NCBI GenBank assembly: GCA_034509925.1
Contig: CM067536.1
Coordinates: 6,027,501-6,091,500 of the forward strand
Direction: 5' to 3'
Source: Hirudinaria manillensis
Taxonomy: Eukaryota > Annelida > Clitellata > Hirudinida > Hirudinidae
DNA: 64,000 nt
The notes beneath the pieces are model-generated. The model was not told where the DNA came from. It saw only the letters and a program-made list of their open reading frames with translations, and made no database searches. The translations under genes and the position numbers were made by a program. Shown piece after piece: positions 25,201 through 36,933 of the stretch. The first letter of the stretch is position 1. Each line of letters starts with the position of its first letter.

Positions 25201-28200
25201 GGCCACTACTTGATCATTTAAAACTCAGTTTTTCTGTTTTTATTTTAAAGCATTTCGTTTAAACCATTTATTCGATTCATATTATTTATTATTCATATTA
25301 TTATTATTATTGAAATAATTCATATTTAAATAAACTAAATAAGCATGTCAGTCTTGATATTTTGCGATATAATTTTGGGTGAAAGTGTATAATGAAAGTC
25401 ATTATGCAACACAAAGTGTTAATTTAATGGTGCTATTTAATTAATTTCATTATGTAATGCACCAGCTAATGGCTAATTGACTCCTTGATTAACTTTTCAA
25501 TTCAGATGTCACTGACATGCATGGGAGAATCCAGTCCTTGTACCTCCCTTTCATAGGCAAGTCATGCCTGAGTCGATGTTGGTTGGAAAACATTTCGGCC
25601 ACGATCGAAGCGGAATCTGACATTTCATGCATGGTCGCCTCCTGGGTTGCTTCAATTGAGATTCTGCATGACCATTTTGAGCATGGTATGTAATTTTCCT
25701 TGTTTATAAATGTAAATTTTAATATAAATTTATAAATTTAATAAAAAATAAATTTTGCATGTTTATAATGTTAATAAAAATAGTTAATAGTTAACAAAAT
25801 ATATCTACAAATTTTATATCCAATCATGTAATGAATATGTCCACACTTGTAATGTGTAACATAATATCACTTTATTCTGAAATCACAATTTGGTTCCTTA
25901 TTAATAAATAAATAATAAATAAATAAATATTAAACAAAAAGAATGTTTCAATTCAGACAAGCTTCACTGTGGAATACTGAACCACACCTGTTCCTTCTAT
26001 GTGAACGACCTCCAAGTTCGGGAAATGCCAGACTTCCTGGCCAACACTTTCAACCTTCACCTTGCCACTCTTCCATGGAACCACTTTGAACCCCAACTCG
26101 TCTGCATCAACAACATGGCTGAGGTAGTTAAGATTGTGTGGATTGTTCTGAGAGTTAACTAGCTGACATTCAAGCAATTAAAAACTACTTAGATTTTAAA
26201 TTCAATTTGCTTGAAAGACTTTGAAAAATGTCATTTACATGGAGCATTGTGATCATAAGCACAGCCATATTTAGATGCTTTTCAACCTTCTGAGCTAACA
26301 TATTAGATGTTAATTTATTATAACCAAAAGTAGTTTAACTAGATAATTATACTTGTTAAAACTTCTTCATCAATCAATGTCCTTTATTCCAAACATCCAA
26401 TACAATCAATTTGTCCTCTTTTGTCAGGCCGTACGTTCCACAAAGCCGTGTTTGGAGATGATGGGGAATGTGTTTTGTGCTGTGGACTGGAAGAAAGTTT
26501 TCCCTTCCCTAACAACTGGCATCTCATCTTCTGAGGTCCACCAACTTCACTCACTCATCTTTGACATTCTCTTGAGACTGGCCTGTGAAGAAGCCATCTT
26601 GGAGGTTGATGAATTAGTTAATTAGTTCAAAATTATTTCTGTAATTTTTTTGTAATTATTATTATTTTCAATTAATATTTCAATAATACAATTTTATAGA
26701 ACACAGTACTCCCCCAACTATTATCATCAACCGAGATCTTTGATTGGCCAACGATGCTTGATGCATCTTCTTACGGCCAGTCGCTTCAATGGTTCGCCGA
26801 GAACTGCGACCCTATGCCCTTAATAACCTTTGACCTGACCCTCAAGTCATGTCAAGTGATCAGGTAAGCTTTGAGGTTCATTAAAGTCAAAAAACAAATA
26901 TGTGATTTCATTCTATTATAACATTTATTTTAATCTTTTAAATAAGTCAATATCAGATCAAATGGTAATTTTGTTCATAGTATTCTATAAATAAAAATAG
27001 TGTGTTCCAGGCATTATTGGTTTTAAATCTAATAAAACCTTTAAATCCAATTTAACATCAAATCAATAGATCAATTAAAATATTATATTCTGCTCCAACA
27101 GACTGCTCAAAGAAGCCTGCAGATTTTACCCAAACAAAGACAACATCAAAACTTCTGCCAATGAATTCCATGAACAGATGACCAGGCAGAACCTGTTTAG
27201 AAAGCGCTGTTCCTATCTGTCGTTCATCGTCAACATCTTCTGCAAGTTGTCGTCTGCTCAAAATCCGCAATTTGATCGACTGGAGGTTGCACTCAGTAAC
27301 CTCCTTTCAGAGGTCGATGCCATCCTAAGCAAAGGTTGACTTTGATTTGTTTTTATTTTTCTGTTTTTCATTGATTCTATTCTGTTCGTTCAACGGACAT
27401 TTTGTTTGTTGAGCCACTTAACTACTTAACGAGTGGATGATCCTCCGTGATTATGCTTTAAGTTTATTATTATTATTATAAGTTTATTATATTAGTTTGC
27501 TGCCAATGGATGTGCCTCTCCCATAAATTGCATCCCTAACTGAATGTCCATTTTCCATTAGAAATTTGTCTCAAAGTTTTAAATTTAACAGCACACTGTT
27601 TAGTCAATTTTATTCATCAGGCTTAGACTTTGTTTTCACATGGCTTATGATTAATTAATGTTCACAAACATTTTTTTTAAATTACAGAAAATGTGGACAC
27701 CACGACAGATCATCACGCCAGAAAGTTGTGCGTTGAATGTCTTTCTCTTCTGAATTGTTGCCCTCCTACAGCTGCCAACCTGTTTCTCCAGGTAACTGAT
27801 TAATAATTTAATATTACAATCACAGTAATGCTTCATATTTATTTAAGTTAATAATTAATAATACTATAATTAATTGGTTTGTTGCAAAAATGTTATATTA
27901 TTCTAGTTCCAAATATAGTTACAATGGATTAATTTTAAATTACAAGTAAAGAAATGTTTAATCAAATTATAAAAACAATTAGCTATATGGGTGCAGTGAA
28001 TCCTTTCAAATCGGGCTTCAATCACTTGAATCCAGTATTGAAATACTTTCCAATCTCTTCCAGGTTTTCCAGTTGTGGATGGAATCTTCAGTGACGAGCA
28101 TCCTCATCCCCTCCATGGTTCTTTCAGCCTGCAGGACACTCAACGACGTCTCACATCTTTCCAGACTTCTCGAGACCTTCATGACTTCCCATTTCTCCCT

Positions 28201-29826
28201 CGGTTAGTCTTCGTTCGATTGTAGAATCTGTTTGAACATTATTAATTTTTTTTAAGAAATTAAAAGTAGTTAATTATAAATGTTTTATTAATGATATAAA
28301 TTTTAGTTAATTATGTACATTTTTAATATATATTACAATAAAAATTGCAATTTGTTAAGAAGTGAATGCTTACTTATTAGAGTTTATTATGGAAAATGTC
28401 TTTCCTTATTAGGGGTATTTCAATAATGTAGTATCATCATTTTAAAAAACAAATGATATTCTTAGCTTGTATTCAAATGACATTAAGAGTTCCTTAATTA
28501 GAAATGTAATTAAAATTATAACCATTCTGATCTATTTGAAGATAATCATCTTTTTATCAAAGATGTCACGGCCACCGAGCATTACGGATGGAACAGAGTA
28601 TTGGCATCTGTTGAATTTCCAGAGACTTGTCAGGATGAATTCATTGCTGAATGTTTGGACAAGGAGTATTACTTGACTCTTTATTCGTTCATTCTTTTCA
28701 AGCTCTCCATCTGTCAATCGCTCGGTGATGAGCTGAGTGTCATGTTGAAACTCAATGACTGGAATACCTCTGCAAAGCTCAGGTTAGCGCATCTGCTATT
28801 TTCTTGGCTGATGAAATTTTATCTGTTTTTTTTTTTATTTTTAACTTATTCTCAATTTCTGTCATGTATTTTGTAAATTATTTTATAAATTAACGACATC
28901 ATATATCAGATATTTCATGTGCATGTTTCATGATTCTGTATTTTAACTGAGAATTATTTGCTTCGAATGTGTAGGACTTTGAATGTTTCTATTTCGTGGA
29001 TGAATTATTTCATGAGCTTGTCATCTCACGAATCACTGCATAAAACCGACAGCGCCTCCAACGAGGCCAAAATCTTCCTCTGGTGGCACAAGATTTTGGA
29101 ATTGAGTGCCAGACAGGCCACATTGGGAGGTTCAAAACTTGCAGTGAGGTCGGCCCTGGTGCAAATGGTGCCCACCCTAATGGTTCTCGGAGAGGACAAG
29201 GCAACCACGGGGCTTTTCGGAGCCATCGGGTTTGGGAAAAAGTCTAATATGTCTCTGAGGTTTGTTATTAATTACATCAAACAACTTTTCTTCAGTTAAT
29301 GTTGACTGTTTTTTTTTTCTGTTTAACCTACTGTCATCTGATTGTAATTGTTATGATCATTATTATCATTAATGTCATACTTTCATAAAAAGAATTACTT
29401 GATATGAATAATTAATATTGAATAATTTCTATTCAAACGGACAAACATTTTTTTAATTTGTTAAATTAATCCGACACCAGATTTCGGGTCGTGGCTTGCG
29501 GCTTTGCTGCCCTCGTGTCCTCGGTTCTCGTCAACGACGTCGACCTTCGACCTGCCGGCGAACATGAACTCGATGACCTGTCCACCATGCTGAAGGCGAC
29601 CGACGCGCAGGTAGTCGTACAACTACAACAACAGACATCTTCCCGACTTCAAAGCATCCTCCACGACAAGACCTACTCTAATTACAACCAGCACATTCAA
29701 CTGGCAGTGAGACTTTCACAAGACAAATCGATGAAGCTGTGCAACTTCGGAGAAGTAATGTCCCAGTTGATCAGTCCCATGTACCAGGAGTATTACCTGG
29801 GTGTTCTTCAATCCAACTACAAATGA
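10256..29826 (+). CDS. EPG5: EPG5, ectopic P granules protein 5 homologue (autophagy tethering factor)
   Basis: A large cytoplasmic Rab7 effector that binds LC3 and SNAREs to tether autophagosomes to late endosomes/lysosomes. Fifty coding exons join with consistent phases into 2,688 residues (human: about 2,579). Diagnostic matches: N-terminal MAELVKSKSRSKK; a LIR-like WIMV at about residue 553; MPDFLANTFNLHLATLPW; EECLDKEYYLTLY-like text near 28640; C-terminal GLFGAIGFGKK and FRVVACGFAAL. Exons: 10256-10294, 10476-10734, 10857-10961, 11068-11139, 11439-11549, 11863-11967, 12264-12403, 12659-12823, 12932-13092, 13366-13448, 13636-13772, 14132-14343, 14609-14705, 14964-15075, 15277-15427, 15603-15746, 16080-16240, 16349-16497, 16712-16852, 17055-17396, 17668-18038, 18185-18334, 18634-18742, 18950-19050, 19306-19402, 19510-19761, 19965-20116, 20382-20518, 20691-20842, 20939-21086, 21398-21578, 21834-21924, 22065-22142, 22372-22517, 22938-23127, 23395-23589, 23958-24089, 24255-24336, 24643-24785, 24935-25193, 25506-25685, 25957-26123, 26428-26604, 26700-26863, 27102-27334, 27688-27791, 28064-28202, 28563-28782, 28975-29259, 29481-29826. 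The start sits in a GAACATGG context. The exact start and the alternative use of small exons are inferred. Confidence 0.95.
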
Positions 29827-30747
29827 CCTTCTGACATGGTTTTAGGAGTTTTCTCTAAAATTTCTGCTTTCAATGGTTTTCAACATGCCAAAGTCACAAT
29901 GTTGATATCTTTATGATGTAAATAATGTTTCAATTCTTTTTTGATACATCTAGTCTGCCATATGATAGTGAGATTTTTGTTTATTTGTTTATGCAGGACC
30001 TGTGATTTGCTTTAAGTAATTTGAGACATTGCAATGCTTGTCATTTCAATTAGATATTCTTGTTGGTTGCTGATCTCGCCTTGCTTAAATGTAGAATGTT
30101 CAAATTGTTTTGCAAATTGATTATTGTATATTAAGCGGAATTTATGTAAAATTTTTTTTATTGTAATTCTGACTGGTGTACAGGAAATGAAACAAATTAA
30201 TTAATTACTTACATAAATGCATGGCGTAAATTATTATTTGTTCGAAAAAAAAGCGTGGTAACTTTTATTAACTCATGAAATAGAAATAACTTTCATTAAA
30301 TCGTTCACGTAGATGTCAAAATAATTGTTTCTAAGCAAAAGCCAAGGATATGAAATGTTTCATCAAATTCACAGCAAACTACTATTAAATAAAACAAATG
30401 AATGCAAAGAAAACTTTGAGCATCTTTGTGAATTGTCCTGATGTAGTCAAATGGGTTGCCTGAGGAAAATACTTTGGATGAGTTATTGCGATCGATACAC
30501 TACGGTCGTCAGCCTTTTCCATCTCCTTATCCCATTTTTTTGCGCTAGTGTTTGAATCATACGTCATGCCATTATTTAGGAAACTCTTGATCACGTTAGC
30601 AATATTTTAACAATATTATTTTTTGCCAAATAAAAGTCCATTTTTTAAATTAATTTTTAAAAGTGAAATTTCACTTTTAATTGTTGTTGTTTATCGATTT
30701 CGAACTTAATGTTATGTTATGTACGTTCCGAACAAATATTAGTCAAT
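29827..30747. other. EPG5 3' region and EPG5-GPN1 intergenic sequence
   Basis: EPG5 3' untranslated sequence, then the presumed GPN1 promoter. AATAAA-type signals occur near 30388. On the minus strand 30385-30594 is an open frame with mixed composition (for example KKWDKEMEKADDRSVSIAIT) and a hydrophobic end, but there is no convincing start or splice site, so I do not call it a gene. No TATA box is evident. Confidence 0.45.
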
Positions 30748-32970
30748 ATGTCTAGTGACTGCAATACAGAACGCTCGTCCTACAATTCAGATGACCCCAT
30801 TGCCATTATAGTTCTTGGGATGGCTGGTTCTGGAAAAACTACTTTGACATCAGTAAGCAAATCAACTAAACCAGATTTCAATTATAACATGGTATTGTCA
30901 TACCAGTCTTGGCTAAAGCATTTGATATATTTTAGAGACTTATTTCATTCCTTGAAAAGTCTCAGAGAAATTGCTTCAGCGTAAATCTGGACCCAGCTGT
31001 TTATGAAACTGGATATTTTGCTAACATAGGTTGGCATTTTCCTTTTGCCATTTAACAACTTTCATCTTGAAACAGATCCTTTACCTTATTTTTTTAGATA
31101 TTAGAGACACAATAAATTATGAGGACTTGAAGAGAGAATATTCTCTCGGACCAAATGGTGCCATTGTTACTTCGTTAAACCTTTTTACAACCAAATTTAA
31201 TCAGGTATATTGAATAATTCCACTTGTTTGTATTATTATAATTCTGTAAATGCATTTCATTACAGGTGATGGACATAATATCTAAAAAGAAATCAACAAA
31301 GTATTCTTTCTTCTTAATTTACTGAATCATTTGCTAATATTGCAAGTTTTAATTAATCATGCTTTGACCACCCAAGCCAATGCCCAAAAATAGTGTCTGT
31401 TATAAATTATCAAACATAAAATAAACAAATAACAAATATATACAATAATATAATGTAATATATCTTTACGAATAAATGGCATGAACTTCATGTAATTAGA
31501 CAAGTATGGAATTAATATATATTAAATTTGCTTGAATTTAATTTTTCTTTTTATATGTTAGATATATTACGTTTGACACACCAGGACAAATTGAAGTGTT
31601 TACTTGGTCAGCTTCTGGGACAATCATATCTGAGACTTTGGTATGAACTTCAAATGTTTACCTTTCATTGTAATTATTAGTTTCAGGATAATTTGCATAA
31701 TGATTTCTAAACTTTACACTGAAAGCTCAATTTCTTTAAGAGATATGTTTTTTGTATTACACTTTGTAGATAGCATTTATATTAAAAATAAACAACTGCT
31801 TGAGTTTTTTTATTATAGCTTATACAAATGATAATTTTAAATGGTCATACCAGGCCTCATCCATGCCAGCAGTCATCCTATATGTCATGGACACAACAAG
31901 AAGTGATGATGTCAGTTCTTTCATGAGAAACATGTTGTATGCTTGCAGTGTCTCCATCAATTACAACATGCCTTTCATTGCTGTTTTTAACAAAGTAGGT
32001 TGTGCTTTCTAATGATATGTTATTATCTTTTGCTCAGTATAGTGCATTGCAATAAATGCTTACATGATGCACATAACATTCTCTAGAATGTTTGCTTCAA
32101 TACTCATACGATAATTTTCATTTAAAGACAGACATCTTGGATTCCACGAAACTCAAAAACTGGATGAGTGACTTTGAGTTGTTTTCAAAAGAATTTGAGA
32201 AGGAGGGAGTGCCAAGAGTGGATTACTCGCTCTTTCTGCACTTGGAGGAATTCTACTGCGATCTAAAAGTTGTTCATTTATTTCCTTTGTTATTAATTTC
32301 ATTGCCAATAAGTTTTAACTATGTGACCAATGCATGAACATCTAATGATCTTTAATCATGGTAAGAAATAAGAAAATAGCACACCGTCTGCTTTGGCAGA
32401 TGTGATTGAACTTGCTTAATGCAGTGGTATTGCAACATGCTATCCCTTCTATCATTACCAGATTACTTGTTTATTTATTGTTTTATCCATTATTTTATTA
32501 TTTATTTATTCATGGAAATATCCAAATTTTAACTCAAGACAATAATGCATTACATAGTTTAAGTGAATTAATGTGTGTGTGTGTGTTTTTTATAAGTTTT
32601 ACCTATTAACCCAGTTATAAAGATGTCTTTATATTCTCATTCAGACTGCCAGCGTTTCATCAACAACTGGTCATGGATTTGAAGATCTTGTCAAGGCAAT
32701 TGATGATGCCAAAGAGGAATATAATAGGTAATAGTTATGCAGAACAAAAAGTGTTATTATTGTCGTTATCATTATTGTCATCACTATCCCTCTTCGATGA
32801 TTTATGTCAATAACAAATATAACAATAAACTGCTTCACAGAGAATTTAGACCAATGTATGAGCAGATGAAGTCACAAAGTGCCAGGAAGGTTGCTACCAT
32901 GTTTGAAAGACTGGATAAATTAGGGCTTAATAACACATTCGGAGGTGATCTTGTTATAAATTCGAGTTAA
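30748..32970 (+). CDS. GPN1: GPN1, GPN-loop GTPase 1 (XAB1)
   Basis: A cytoplasmic GPN-loop GTPase; with GPN3 the family is needed for assembly and nuclear import of RNA polymerase II. Nine coding exons join in phase into 304 residues: 30748-30852, 30936-31029, 31098-31204, 31266-31300, 31562-31640, 31854-31994, 32128-32268, 32645-32727, 32841-32970. Visible motifs: P-loop GMAGSGKT (24-31), VNLDPAV, the family-defining GPN in [15 protein letters not shown] (84-86), [28 protein letters not shown] formed across an exon junction, and a C-terminal [10 protein letters not shown] helix. Human GPN1 is about 374 residues, and the acidic C-terminal tail is shorter here. The gene lies 0.9 kb downstream of EPG5 on the same strand. 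Confidence 0.95.
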
Positions 32971-33831
32971 GATGCTGCTCTTAAGTTTTCTCTTCTAAGT
33001 CTTATTTTTGGAAATTTTGATGTAAATGAAAAGCATCTTTAACTTTCAAAGATTATCATTTAGTTTTCAAGGAAATATTGAAATTAAAAAAGTATTTGTT
33101 GTACTGTAGACATTTAAGTAAAATTTTTATAAAAATTGTTAAGCTGATGTCCGAGAAAATGGCAGCCAGTTACCCAAGACTGATTCTCTTTCATGAAAGA
33201 AGTCTAAAATTTTTTATAAATAAAATAGAAACAACAGTTTTTTTGCTTGTTTTCCAAAGAACTAAACCTCACTACATCTGTTTTTTTTTTACTTTTTATA
33301 CGTGTATGCGACCAAGGTATTATAGTGACCAACAGCAATGACTTTATTGCTATGGGTATTATTACTGATAAACTGAAAGGAAAATCAATTCGGAACGTCG
33401 ATGTCTTTTTCAGAAATCTGAAGTCGATTAAGATGTTACTCTTGAATTGCGAATGAAGTGCGAGCATCTTTTAATTATTTTCAATGATTTGATTTTAAAG
33501 ATGAATAATCGAGCCAGTATCTGCCTCCTAACTAGTAGACCGGTTTGGTTTTTGATGACGTTTTATTATGACATTAAAATTAAATTTAAAAAAAAAAAGG
33601 TTGATTTGTGAGATTGTCAGATTCAATGATTAGTTTTAAAAATTCTGGGTTAAAAATGTAAAATAATTAAAACGAAATATTTTTTATTATTTTCAAATTT
33701 TAAAAGAGTATTATTATCGCTTCACACTCTTTCTAAGACAATAAAAGAGTTAAACCGCAAGTGATTGCCTTGGCATTAGTGCAAAGAATTCAAAATAATC
33801 ATATCGCTTCGAATATTGAAACAATTCGAAA
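32971..33831. other. Intergenic sequence between GPN1 and the first ZFAND gene
   Basis: AT-rich sequence. Open frames near 33078-33460 have no recognisable product, and an A-rich stretch at about 33586-33598 could be a retroposition scar or chance. No promoter element of the ZFAND gene is obvious. Confidence 0.35.
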
Positions 33832-34386
33832 ATGGATGCTGATTTATCTCAATTGTGTAGCAATGGATGCGGTTTTTTTGGTTCACAAGATTTCAAAGGC
33901 ATGTGTTCAAAATGCTTCAAAACTACGATGAAGAAGGAGGTGCAACAATCACAGGTAAACAAGCCAAAAGAGGTGCAAATGAATGTATTAAATTCATTTC
34001 AGCCAAATGAATTTATGAATTTTGAAATAACCGATCCCAACGTTCAATCGGAGCCAAATCAAATCAAGGAGGAGCCAATGCAAGTTAAAGAGCAGCCAAT
34101 ACAAGACAAGGAGCAGCTAATGCAAGTCGGAGAAAAGCCAACGGAAGTCGCTGAGAAACCAAAGGAAATGGCTGAGAAGCCAGAAAATAAAAAAAGCAAT
34201 AGATGCCATGTGTGCAATAAGAAAGTTGGTCTGACTGCAATTGTTTGTCGGTGTGGTGGAGTATACTGCGGTCAGCATCGTTACGTCGATACTCATGGCT
34301 GCACCTTCGACTATAAGGCTGTCGAAAGGGAAAAACTACGCAAATTGAACCCAATGATTGAAGGCGCGAGAGTCAAGAAATTATAA
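33832..34386 (+). CDS. ZFAND5/6: A20/AN1 zinc-finger protein, ZFAND5/6 type (divergent copy outside the array)
   Basis: A single-exon gene of 184 residues. An N-terminal A20 finger has cysteines 9, 13, 25 and 28 (C-x3-C-x11-C-x2-C). A linker follows, rich in Lys/Glu/Pro with imperfect MQVKEQP/MQVGEKP repeats (about 74-117). The C-terminal AN1 finger has C125, C128, C139, C141, C146, H149, H155 and C157. In this family A20 binds ubiquitin, and ZFAND5 can bind and stimulate the 26S proteasome under stress. An AATAAA signal lies at 34420-34425. The protein closely resembles the array copies, but the flanking DNA does not, and several linker residues differ. It may represent the donor lineage of the array copies. 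ZFAND5 cannot be told from ZFAND6 by sequence reading alone. Confidence 0.9.
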   Translation: MDADLSQLCSNGCGFFGSQDFKGMCSKCFKTTMKKEVQQSQVNKPKEVQMNVLNSFQPNEFMNFEITDPNVQSEPNQIKEEPMQVKEQPIQDKEQLMQVGEKPTEVAEKPKEMAEKPENKKSNRCHVCNKKVGLTAIVCRCGGVYCGQHRYVDTHGCTFDYKAVEREKLRKLNPMIEGARVKKL

Positions 34387-34564
34387 TTGTGCAAATTAAA
34401 TCTGCCGTCTAGAATTTCAAATAAACAATGTATATCTTCTAGAGAATTTGTCGTACTTAGACCAATTGATAATTAATTAGAATTTAATGAATGTGATTTA
34501 TGTTTCTCCATATCATCATTAGAACTTTTCAAAGGCGAAAGAGATCCTATACGAAAATAATATA

Positions 34565-34639
34565 TTTTACTAAAGAATTCCGTGGAGAGGAACAACATTA
34601 TAAGTGATGTATATCTTGCAGCACCTTCTCGAGGGCGGA
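34565..34639 (+). pseudogene. Decayed U5 snRNA copy at the left edge of the array
   Basis: The 3' half of U5 is recognisable: TTTTACTAAAG, CCGTGGAGAGGAACAAC, and the terminal CTCGAGGGCGGA. It has substitutions in the 3' stem-loop and a deteriorated 5' half. It is followed by spacer similar to the 349-bp unit but diverged. Such decay is common at the edge of tandem arrays, where homogenising exchange is weakest. Confidence 0.75.
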
Positions 34640-34882
34640 TAAATAATGATAACGATAATGAATTGATCTTCGTTATGGCTGCGTGTATATCCAATATCTC
34701 ATTTTTGTATCTTACCGATAATCGCCCAAGCTGCCGATAGACGTTCAATAAAATTCTGGCAAAAATCTGAACCAAATCAGCGTGCTATTTAGGCTTCGTT
34801 GGTTGATTCCGGGTTTGACATTATATCACCGCCGCAAAGTATCGACGCGGTCTATAAATGGTCTGAAGAGCAGAATAACAGC

Positions 34883-35002
34883 AGCTCTGGTTTCTCTTCA
34901 AAGAAACGCGCAAATCTTTCGCCTTTTACTAAAGATTTCCGTGGAGAGGAACAACACTATGAGTGTTTGATGTATTTCTTGCAGCCCTCTCTCGAGGGCG
35001 GA
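34883..35002 (+). ncRNA. RNU5: U5 snRNA, copy 1
   Basis: First intact copy. It carries GAACAACAC instead of the array-typical GAACATCAC, the form closer to other animals, and has a slightly diverged promoter flank. Confidence 0.92.
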
Positions 35003-35136
35003 TAACAAATAATGATAATGAATTGATCTTACGTGTATATCCAATATCTCTTTTTGTAAATAACCGACACTCGCGCCATCTGCTGATAGACGTTCAATAA
35101 AATTCTGGCAAAAATCTGAACCAAACCACCCTGGAA

Positions 35137-35172
35137 TTTTCGTTGGTGGATTCCGGGTTTGACATTATATCA
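35137..35172 (+). repeat. 36-bp direct repeat, left flank of ZFAND module 1
   Basis: The sequence starting TTTTCGTTGGTGGATTCC and ending GACATTATATCA recurs at 36203-36238 with one mismatch. It is part of the U5 promoter-distal spacer, so the ZFAND module sits inside a duplicated piece of the U5 unit, as a long target-site duplication or a recombination junction would produce. Confidence 0.8.
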
Positions 35173-35396
35173 TATATAATGAATTATTCAAAAAATTTAT
35201 AAATAATTCTGTGGGATATAGGATCTTTTACAAAAATAATGAACAATAGGAATTAATTAAATTAAATGTTTTCAAATAATTCGGTTCGATTTATGATCTT
35301 TTTCAATGAAACAAATTATCGGGGACACGAAAACTTTTTGAGGGAAGAACATCAAATCAAATAATTCAAAAATTCAAATTTAATTCTGACACAGAA

Positions 35397-35930
35397 ATGG
35401 ACTCTGGCTCATCACAATTGTGCAGCAATGGATGCGGTTTTTTTGGTTCACAAGATTTCAAAGGCATGTGTTCAAAATGCTTCAAAACTACGATGAAGAA
35501 GGAGGTGGAACAATCACATGTAAACAAGCCAAAAGAGGTGCAAATGAATGTATTAAATTCATTTCAGCCAAATGAATTTATGAATTTTGAAATAACCGAT
35601 CCTAATGTTCAATCGGAGCCAAATCAAGTCAAGTTGGTGCCAATGCAAGTTAAAGAGAAGCCAATACAAGTCGGAGAAAAGCCAACGGTAGTCGCTGAGA
35701 AAAAATCGGAAGTGGCTGAGAAGCCGGAAAAGAAAAAAAGCAATAGATGCCATGTGTGCAAGAAGAAAGTTGGTCTGACTGCAATTGTTTGTCGATGCGG
35801 TGGAGTATACTGCGGTCTGCACCGCTACGTAGATACTCATGGCTGCACTTTCGACTATAAGGCTGTCGAAAGGGAAAAACTACGCAAAATGAACCCATTG
35901 ATTGAAGGCGAGAGAATCGAAAAACTATAA
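35397..35930 (+). CDS. ZFAND5/6: A20/AN1 zinc-finger protein, ZFAND5/6 type, array copy 1
   Basis: An intronless 177-residue protein. The A20 finger has C9, C13, C25 and C28. The linker is Lys/Glu/Pro-rich (about 72-114). The AN1 finger has C118, C121, C132, C134, C139, H142, H148 and C150, followed by a basic/acidic C-terminal tail. By family knowledge it binds ubiquitin through A20 and may serve proteasome-linked stress responses. The start is in a CACAGAAATGG context. The module has its own leader (TATAAATAATTCTG near 35200) and AATAAA signals near 35978 and 36000 downstream, so it looks like a self-contained transcription unit. This copy has VAEKKSEV in the linker where most others have VAKKKSEV, and its leader carries a short extra CAAAAAAT stretch. 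It differs from the 184-residue gene at 33832 mainly in the linker. Confidence 0.9.
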   Translation: MDSGSSQLCSNGCGFFGSQDFKGMCSKCFKTTMKKEVEQSHVNKPKEVQMNVLNSFQPNEFMNFEITDPNVQSEPNQVKLVPMQVKEKPIQVGEKPTVVAEKKSEVAEKPEKKKSNRCHVCKKKVGLTAIVCRCGGVYCGLHRYVDTHGCTFDYKAVEREKLRKMNPLIEGERIEKL

Positions 35931-36202
35931 AACATCCTTTTTATGCCAATATTGCTTTTTATGCTGAATTTATCGAATAAAGTAATTACAGAATCAAATA
36001 AAATATTAGCTTTATGTGGAGAACCTGGATTATGTCGAAACACAAAATGTCCCTTTCTAGGAGTTTCAAATGATTAATAAATAATATTAATTCCACCATC
36101 CTTCCAATTTTTCCTGTAAAAGTTGTATTTTAATTGTATCACAAATGTATCAAGGCAAAACATTTAATGACTATGTTAATACTGAAAAAATAAATATTTC
36201 AC

Positions 36203-36238
36203 TTTTCGTTGGTGGATTCCAGGTTTGACATTATATCA
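36203..36238 (+). repeat. 36-bp direct repeat, right flank of ZFAND module 1
   Basis: Partner of 35137-35172, with A for G at one position. It runs straight into the PSE of U5 copy 2 (CACCGCCACAAAG). Confidence 0.8.
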
Positions 36239-36292
36239 CCGCCACAAAGTATCGACGCGGTCTATAAATGGTCTGAAGAGCAGAATAACAGC

Positions 36293-36412
36293 AGCTCTGG
36301 TTTCTCTTCAAAGAAACGCGCAAATCTTTCGCCTTTTACTAAAGATTTCCGTGGAGAGGAACATCACTATGAGTGTTTGATGTATTTCTTGCAGCCCTCT
36401 CTCGAGGGCGGA
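36293..36412 (+). ncRNA. RNU5: U5 snRNA, copy 2
   Basis: Directly downstream of ZFAND module 1. The PSE variant is CCGCCA, and the distal promoter is replaced by ZFAND 3' flank. Confidence 0.92.
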
Positions 36413-36641
36413 TAATAAATAATGATAATGAATTGATCTTACGTGTATATCCAATATCTCTTTTTGTAAATAACCGACACTCGCGCCATCTGCCGATAGA
36501 CGTTCAATAAAATTCTGGCAAAAATCTGAACCAAAGGAGCATGCTATTTAGGCTTCTTTGGTGCATTCCGGGTTTGACATTATATCACCGGCGCAAAATA
36601 TCGACGCGGTCTATAAATGGTCTGAAGAGCAGAATAACAGC

Positions 36642-36761
36642 AGCTCTGGTTTCTCTTCAAAGAAACGCGCAAATCTTTCGCCTTTTACTAAAGATTTCCG
36701 TGGAGAGGAACATCACTATGAGTGTTTGATGTATTTCTTGCAGCCCTCTCTCGAGGGCGGA
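36642..36761 (+). ncRNA. RNU5: U5 snRNA, copy 3
   Basis: PSE variant CCGGCG with AAAATATC in place of AAAGTATC. Confidence 0.93.
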
Positions 36762-36933
36762 TAATAAATAATGATAATGAATTGATCTTACGTGTATATC
36801 CAATATCTCTTTTTGTAAATAACCGACACTCGCGCCATCTGCCGATAGACGTTCAATAAAATTCTGGCAAAAATCTGAACCAAAGGAGCATGCTATTTAG
36901 GCTTCTTTGGTGCATTCCGGGTTTGACATTATA

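Noticed and set aside
30385..30594. Minus-strand 69-residue frame between EPG5 and GPN1
   Set aside because: No ATG start near the frame beginning, no splice site and no family match; kept only as a remark in the intergenic entry.
33078..33467. Overlapping frames between GPN1 and the first ZFAND gene
   Set aside because: AT-rich, no recognisable motif, both strands open by chance.
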